This document shows, piece after piece, positions 59,924-64,000 of a stretch of DNA of 64,000 nucleotides. The DNA comes from Armatimonadota bacterium (GTDB taxonomy: Bacteria; Armatimonadota; HRBIN16). The notes under the pieces were generated by a model that searched no databases, was not told the DNA's origin, and saw only the letters and a program-made list of their open reading frames with translations. Every line of letters begins with the position of its first letter. The stretch's first letter is position 1. Both the position numbers and the translations under genes were made by a program. The stretch covers positions 1,402,839 to 1,466,838 of the forward strand of contig BPGT01000001.1 in NCBI GenBank assembly GCA_026003175.1, given 5' to 3'.

Positions 59924-60409
59924 GTCGTTACCTCCTTCCGTTTTGTGCTGTGTTTCGTCTATGTCAACCGTTTTTCGCGGGTGTTGCCAAAAGAACCGTC
60001 GTCTGTTCTGCGTGCTTGCGATGTTGGCGTAGGTGTGCGCCAGAGGATTGCTGGCACTCGGCACGCGATGCAACTCCCAGCGGTCAAAACGTTGTAGCAG
60101 CTCCAGACACTGGTCGCGAAGTTGGCGCAAGTGCTCGTGATTACACTGCCAGTTTCCCAACACCTGCTGGCGCACCAGCTCGCTGTCCAGACACACTTCC
60201 ACCTCAGTTGCGCCCAGTCTGAGGCACTCGCGCAAGCCACGAAGCAACGCTATATACTCAGCCTCATTCACGGTTGCCGGGTCCGTCAGCGCCTTACCGA
60301 ACCGCCGAACTGGCGTGCCCGTGTCAGGGTCTGCCACCACCACACCGACGCCAGCACGCCCACCACTGCGCACACTGCCATCCGTGTAAAGCACCAGCTT
60401 CCTACCCAT
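59474..60409 (-). CDS. RNase HI-like protein, in frame with the SSB-like protein (311-residue reading frame)
   Basis: Residues 1-135 are RNase HI-like: VLYTDGSVRSGGRAGVGVVV (first Asp), VNEAEYIALLRGLRECLRLG (Glu), VEVCLDSELVRQQVLG (second Asp), and SNPLAHTYAN near the end of the domain. The frame then runs without a stop through a basic linker into the 149-residue SSB-like protein, which has its own ribosome-binding site and ATG at 59923. Either the RNase H product is a real fusion, or its stop codon was lost. The ATG at 60409 overlaps the primase stop by eight bases and has GGAGGTG upstream. Confidence 0.7.
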   Translation of the reverse strand: MGRKLVLYTDGSVRSGGRAGVGVVVADPDTGTPVRRFGKALTDPATVNEAEYIALLRGLRECLRLGATEVEVCLDSELVRQQVLGNWQCNHEHLRQLRDQCLELLQRFDRWELHRVPSASNPLAHTYANIASTQNRRRFFWQHPRKTVDIDETQHKTEGGNDMKLVVTAQAQTLPDDVYTVELLDVKEQTGTYGEQFVWLLRVAEGEYEGTELRAWTNASTAINAKAVRWASAFAGKPYAQGDTIDFDALQGKRARAVVQVKQTADGREFARVTDILPLKRVKHGMVAVPATKQGFYEMADDEDPDDPFNE

Positions 60410-62792
60410 CGTCCAACACCTCCGGACGGATGACGCCGCACCCGGTGCATTCCCAGTGAAGCGACCCGTCCATCAACTTGTAGGGCTTGTGCACGGTCGT
60501 CGTGCCGCACGCGCCGCACCAGCCTGCCAATCCGTCACGAACAGGGGAGTCGTCTTGCGGAGTAACAGAAGTAACAGAAGTAACAGTATTTTCAAACCAC
60601 TCTCCACTTGTTTCATATAGGGTTTCAGAAATCGTTACTTCTGTTACTTCTGTTACCGGCGGGTCGTTTTTCCAACAGATGCCAATCCACGCCCACCACT
60701 TGCGTTCTCCTTTTTGCGCTTCTTCGTAGCCAAGTTCGCGCATTCTCTGGTTCACGCGCCGTGTCTGGTACTGGTTCATTCCGCGTGCTTGTAGCCACTC
60801 GTTCAGCCGGTCATTGAACTCATACTTGAACACAAAATCATCTGTCCGGCGTGTCCGTTCGCAGTGTTCGGCAATGAACGTCTGAAGCGGGTCGGACAGT
60901 TCCTCATACATCTTGCGCTTCTCAGCAACCGACACGTCGCCGGTCATCTGGAACCCATTTTCCAACAGACGCTGAAGCACCGCCACCGCTTGTGTGAGAA
61001 GCCAGCTGAACTCTCGTGCTTTCACGTCCGGTGGCAACAAGTCCAGTTCCGTCTCAATTCGCGGGTCTTCGGCGAACTGGTGTTCAAACCGCACAATGAA
61101 TGCGCGTCTGTAAAAAGCGTCTGTCCGGTCGTGTGTCAGCGGTAGGGCGTTGCCGGTAAAGAGTAGCTTCGCATGGTTCCGGAATGTGACCGGTTCGCGG
61201 TACTTCCGGTCGGCAGTCAAAAGGTCACCGCCGGTCAAACTCTTCAGCGTGTCCGTCTGTGCCAGGTCGTCATAGCGAAGTTCGCCAGAAAACGCAAGCA
61301 GCTTCCGATGCAACTGCGCGACGGCAAACCGGTTCCCGCTTAAATCATGAAGCGTCACGTTCGCCACGTTCTCCGTGCCTAATGCTGCCATTAGCATTTT
61401 CATCAAATACGACTTGCCTGCACTCGCTTTGCCGACCCAGAAGAACGCGCGTTGCAATGGGTAGCCGCGCCACAGACAATAAGCCAGGAACTCCCAGAAG
61501 TGTGTCTGAATCGCTTCGGGGAACGCGCCAAGACGCACTGCCAGCAACTCGCTGTGCGCGTCGGGGTCATACCGCCAGGGCAGTTTACTGGTGAAGCCAT
61601 CTTCTGGTGTGTAGTCTCGCAGTTCTCCAGTGTGCAGGTCGAACACACCATTGGCAAACGGTATGAGTGTCGGCGGCGGCGTCGGCAACGGCGATTCATG
61701 CCAGCACAACTCGCGGATGTCCGCAATAACTTCGCGAACGTGGCTTTCGCGCTTCCACTCTTCGGGCAAGATGTTGCCTTCACGAAGCAGATTGGCGAGA
61801 AACGCTTCGCCGTCTTCGCGCCACACACCGTCTTCGTGGTCGTACCGGTAGAAGTCGCCAGTGCGCAGGTCACCGCACGAGTAGAATCGGTAATGGTGCA
61901 GAACCTTCTCTGCGAACCGACGTGGCACAAACTTTGTCACCACCTGCATGTGGTCTTTTCCGTTGCGCAGGTGCGCATCCACAGCCTCGCGCAGCTGCTG
62001 CGGGAGACGCGAGAAACCAGCAACAGCTTCCGGTGGCTTCGCGTAAGTGTCCCGCACAGCGCGAAGTCGGTCTTCCAGTTCGGGGTCACGCGCTTCGCAA
62101 GCAATCTCTGTGATGACTGCTTCTGCTTCCGGTTGGGGCACGCCTCGTTTGCGAAGCACGCCCGCTAACGCCAACGCCGTCTCATGCCGTGTTCCTTCGC
62201 CCCACGACGCAACCGCAGCTTGCTTGATTGCTTTGCCGTTCTCGTGTTTCGCAAGCAGCTGCACCAACCAATCCGGTGCTGGTGGCAGTTCGTCTGCTGG
62301 CACAATTGGCCGTTCCCACTCGTAGTACCGTCCCGTCTGGTGTCGGCTTGGCGGTGCTACGACGTACCCGCCGGCGGTGCGGATGTCAATGCCTCGCATG
62401 ATGTTGGCGCTGTTCTTCGTCGCGACACCGTCCGGCGACCGAAACCAGTAGTGCCAACCACCACCGCCGGTTCGGCAACATGGCGAGGCATCGGGCAGCG
62501 CTTTTCCGCGAATGCTGTCAAGTCCTCCCTTGTCGGGGTCGATGTCAAGCACCAACACGCCGTGCCCGACGGCGATGCCTACGTTCGCGTCGGGGTAGCG
62601 CGACCACCAGTGCCGAATAACGTCGGGGTCGTCGGAGGCGTCCCTTACCCCGTGCGCCGTTCGCGGATGTTTGCCCGGCGACGGGCAGTCTGTTTTCCCG
62701 CAGGTGCAACGCCCGTCGCGGGTGCCGTGCAGGGGGAGGACGCGGTAGCCCAACGAGGCATATTGGGTAGCAGCGTCAACGGCGGTTCTCAT
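60402..62792 (-). CDS. Prim-pol primase fused to D5-type helicase, C-terminal zinc ribbon
   Basis: A 796-residue protein. Residues 1-200 are a bifunctional primase-polymerase domain (QYASLGYRVLPLHG, VLVLDIDPDKGGLDSI with the metal-binding Asp pair near 83-85, GGGGWHYWFRSPDG). About 380-690 is a superfamily 3 helicase: Walker A GKASAGKSYLMKML near 455, LHDLSGNRFAVAQLHRKLLA, LLFTGNALP. The C-terminus has CGAC...CTGC. It would initiate and drive replication of the mobile element. I start at the ATG at 62792; the frame extends to 62891 without support. A perfect 23-bp inverted repeat lies near its 3' end. Confidence 0.88.
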   Translation of the reverse strand: MRTAVDAATQYASLGYRVLPLHGTRDGRCTCGKTDCPSPGKHPRTAHGVRDASDDPDVIRHWWSRYPDANVGIAVGHGVLVLDIDPDKGGLDSIRGKALPDASPCCRTGGGGWHYWFRSPDGVATKNSANIMRGIDIRTAGGYVVAPPSRHQTGRYYEWERPIVPADELPPAPDWLVQLLAKHENGKAIKQAAVASWGEGTRHETALALAGVLRKRGVPQPEAEAVITEIACEARDPELEDRLRAVRDTYAKPPEAVAGFSRLPQQLREAVDAHLRNGKDHMQVVTKFVPRRFAEKVLHHYRFYSCGDLRTGDFYRYDHEDGVWREDGEAFLANLLREGNILPEEWKRESHVREVIADIRELCWHESPLPTPPPTLIPFANGVFDLHTGELRDYTPEDGFTSKLPWRYDPDAHSELLAVRLGAFPEAIQTHFWEFLAYCLWRGYPLQRAFFWVGKASAGKSYLMKMLMAALGTENVANVTLHDLSGNRFAVAQLHRKLLAFSGELRYDDLAQTDTLKSLTGGDLLTADRKYREPVTFRNHAKLLFTGNALPLTHDRTDAFYRRAFIVRFEHQFAEDPRIETELDLLPPDVKAREFSWLLTQAVAVLQRLLENGFQMTGDVSVAEKRKMYEELSDPLQTFIAEHCERTRRTDDFVFKYEFNDRLNEWLQARGMNQYQTRRVNQRMRELGYEEAQKGERKWWAWIGICWKNDPPVTEVTEVTISETLYETSGEWFENTVTSVTSVTPQDDSPVRDGLAGWCGACGTTTVHKPYKLMDGSLHWECTGCGVIRPEVLDDG
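60562..60656. repeat. Iteron-like perfect inverted repeat within the primase gene (candidate origin)
   Basis: Two 23-bp arms (60562-60584 and 60634-60656) are exact reverse complements. Each consists of the nine-base unit GTTACTTCT twice plus GTTAC. The 49 bases between are richer in A/T than the surroundings (TTTTCAAA, TTTCATATAGGGTTTCAGAA). Origins inside initiator genes with iterons of this size are known, for example in lambda gene O. The coded peptide is a VTEVTEVT / VTSVTSVT linker between helicase and zinc ribbon. Confidence 0.6.
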
Positions 62793-62982
62793 TGCGTCGC
62801 CCTCGCTTTCGCAGCCACGCCTCGCGTTGCTGCAGGTAACGTTCCACCTCATCGCGCCGGTAAACCCAGCCCGACCGTAGTCGCGTGCCACGAAGCTTGC
62901 CGGTTAGGCGCAGAATGTGAACGCGCTGTCGCGTCACGCCCAACATTTCAGCAACGTCTCCGCACGAAAGCAGGTTCTTCAC
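62776..62982 (-). CDS. Excisionase-like HTH protein
   Basis: A 68-residue winged-helix protein: LSCGDVAEMLGVTRQRVHIL, then TRLRSGWVYRRDEVERYLQQ, the HTH_17/excisionase pattern. Such proteins bend DNA to direct integrase toward excision, or act as small regulators. I start at the GTG at 62982, eight bases after GGAGGGAG; the ATG at 63000 precedes that site. It overlaps the primase start by 17 bases. Confidence 0.75.
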   Translation of the reverse strand: MKNLLSCGDVAEMLGVTRQRVHILRLTGKLRGTRLRSGWVYRRDEVERYLQQREAWLRKRGRRNENRR

Positions 62983-62999
62983 AGGTCGTTCTCCCTCCA

Positions 63000-63028
63000 T
63001 TGACCGAAGTCCACTTTCATGTTACAAT
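63000..63028 (+). promoter_or_regulatory. Promoter of the rightward 63077 gene
   Basis: TTGACC (63000-63005), 17 bases, TACAAT (63023-63028), about 49 bases before the ATG at 63077, in the short gap separating it from the divergent excisionase gene. Confidence 0.55.
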
Positions 63029-63076
63029 GGGGCGATGGCTTTTTTGCGACCATTTTTAAAACGTCACAGGTCTTGA

Positions 63077-63667
63077 ATGAAATACACACGAAAGCAATTT
63101 TACGAGCAGATTGAGAGGGCGGAGGATTTCATCTGGGGAAGTTTGTCGCCAGAGGAAGCGCGTCGCTTCGCAGCCCGGACTACCTCGTGGTTGAGGCGAA
63201 AAGTCGCCCTGTCCGCGCGCATCCCAGGCAAGGACGTTGTGGCTGCGATTGAGATGGCACTGCGCGTTTTCCAAAACACGGGTAGCCTTGATGCTGGTGC
63301 GGCTTGCTTTCAGGCGTATTGCGGAACGCGCGAATACCGCCCGCCGCGCATCGCCTGGTTCGCTGACTTTGAACAGGTTTGCGCCATTGTGTCGGCGCGA
63401 GGATGCACGCTGGAGGAAGCAGTCCGCGAGTTCGCCCGCCTTCGTGGCGAACCGCCAGCACGGGTGCGCCGTCGTGTCTGGCGGTGGCTACGCTACATTG
63501 CGCAGTTTCCCCTGCGTCAAATGCTGGCGGAATTGAGGGAGATGTCCGAAGACGATGATGAACCAGTGGCAGGACTCTTGCCCGACGGGCGAGGCGGTTG
63601 GGTCGCCGTGACGGATTATGTGTTGGAACTGGTCTACGCTTTTTACGGCGAGGCGGGCGCGTCGTGA
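63077..63667 (+). CDS. Hypothetical protein, 196 residues, divergent from the excisionase/primase row
   Basis: No family is recognised. The sequence is helical and basic in the middle (RVRRRVWRWLRYIAQ) with an acidic stretch after it (EMSEDDDEP). Its position, divergent from the excisionase-primase operon with its own promoter in the shared gap, is where mobile elements keep their master repressor, but I see no definite helix-turn-helix. Confidence 0.55.
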   Translation: MKYTRKQFYEQIERAEDFIWGSLSPEEARRFAARTTSWLRRKVALSARIPGKDVVAAIEMALRVFQNTGSLDAGAACFQAYCGTREYRPPRIAWFADFEQVCAIVSARGCTLEEAVREFARLRGEPPARVRRRVWRWLRYIAQFPLRQMLAELREMSEDDDEPVAGLLPDGRGGWVAVTDYVLELVYAFYGEAGAS

Positions 63668-63683
63668 CGCCCGCCGCCGGTGG

Positions 63684-64000
63684 TCACCGTTTGAGCAGGC
63701 GCAGAGGGTCGTGTGCTCGGTAGGCTTCCAGCAGGTCACGTTCGGTCAGGTTCAGGTACAGCATGGTCGTTGACAGGTCGCTGTGCCCGAGAAACTCCTT
63801 CACCACCTGAGGGTTCATGCCGTTCACGATGCACCACGTGCCGAAAGTGCGCCTCAGGCAGTGCGCCCCCAGTTTCATGCCTGCCTTCGCACCCAGTTTG
63901 CGGATGGTCACCTTCAATCCGTCCAGTGTCATGGGCTTGCCTGTGGTGCTCCACCACAGGGGACTGCTGGCGTCCAGATTCAGCTTGCGTTGCGCCTTGA
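63684..64000 (-). CDS. Tyrosine recombinase / integrase, C-terminal part, cut by window edge
   Basis: The frame is open to the window edge (about 105 codons visible). It shows the box II residues of the catalytic domain, HCLRRTFGTWC (HxxR), the third His in LGHSDLSTTMLYL, and the nucleophile tyrosine in that same string. The first arginine lies outside. It should integrate and excise the element, with tRNA-Gly as a likely target. The stop at 63684 faces the 3' end of the 63077 gene. Confidence 0.87.
   Translation of the reverse strand, partial: KAQRKLNLDASSPLWWSTTGKPMTLDGLKVTIRKLGAKAGMKLGAHCLRRTFGTWCIVNGMNPQVVKEFLGHSDLSTTMLYLNLTERDLLEAYRAHDPLRLLKR

Noticed and set aside
62184-63059. A 291-codon rightward open frame
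   Set aside because: Antisense to the primase gene, whose prim-pol motifs are clear, and to the excisionase gene.

Overview
The window looks like a chromosomal segment of a diderm, probably thermophilic bacterium of the Armatimonadota. This is an inference from gene content: two prepilin-like proteins with the H-X9-DG tail motif, a GxGYxYP-type putative glycoside hydrolase, a DUF6785-type membrane protein, alpha-fucosidases of families GH29 and GH95, and an LptD-like outer-membrane protein. No rRNA is present to settle the phylum. The sequence is GC-rich, and promoters mostly follow the TTGACA / TATAAT pattern, often with an extended -10 (TGGTATAAT).

Layout. 1-12.8 kb: the 5' part of a dGTPase gene, a prepilin-like gene, a degenerate-GGDEF/HD-GYP signalling protein, a degenerate Doc-like gene with two unknown genes, rpoN (sigma-54) overlapping a GxGYxYP gene, a nucleotide-sugar dehydrogenase / glycosyltransferase / antiporter operon, and a second prepilin-like gene whose transcription start lies in a 27-bp palindrome. 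12.8-22 kb: a coiled-coil nuclease-like protein with perfect 96-bp repeats, then a carbohydrate-utilisation group (GH29, GH95, GH32, DUF6785 membrane protein) with a decayed hicBA locus inside it. 22-30.5 kb: housekeeping genes prmC, tsaC/sua5, a CPBP protease, a TPR lipoprotein, polA, an S1-type ribosomal protein and coaE, with a decayed HEPN/MNT locus just before polA.

30.5-54.3 kb: a co-directional cluster of eight or nine genes behind a consensus promoter, apparently for the cell surface. Four very large exported proteins (1808, 982, about 880 and 2013 residues) have unrelated N-terminal parts: a beta-propeller with carboxypeptidase-regulatory-like repeats, a subtilisin-type protease, an unknown domain, and about ten Ig/cadherin-like repeats. 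All four end in the same roughly 430-residue C-terminal module, which finishes in an FlgD-like Ig fold and the tail (I/V)(T/L)TR. They are interleaved with two CsgG-like exported proteins and followed by an LptD-like barrel with an N-terminal Ig domain, a zinc-ribbon rhomboid protease and a DUF2231 membrane protein. I consider this the best candidate in the window for an undescribed surface assembly or sorting system.

54.3-57.9 kb: tRNA-Pro, an aldo/keto reductase, a glycerophosphodiester phosphodiesterase, a non-autonomous repeat element beside a frameshifted insertion sequence, and tRNA-Leu / tRNA-Gly. 58-64 kb: a compact mobile element beside tRNA-Gly with a tyrosine integrase (cut by the window edge), excisionase, prim-pol/helicase primase, RNase H with an in-frame nested SSB-like gene, VRR-NUC nuclease and small HTH proteins. 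It resembles a phage satellite or integrative plasmid and has a perfect iteron-like inverted repeat inside its primase gene.

Three otherwise intact genes (prmC, tsaC and one of the large surface proteins) carry an apparent +1 G in a G-run followed directly by TAC. This is either a systematic sequence error or a real slippage signal, and it makes the reading frames at those points uncertain.
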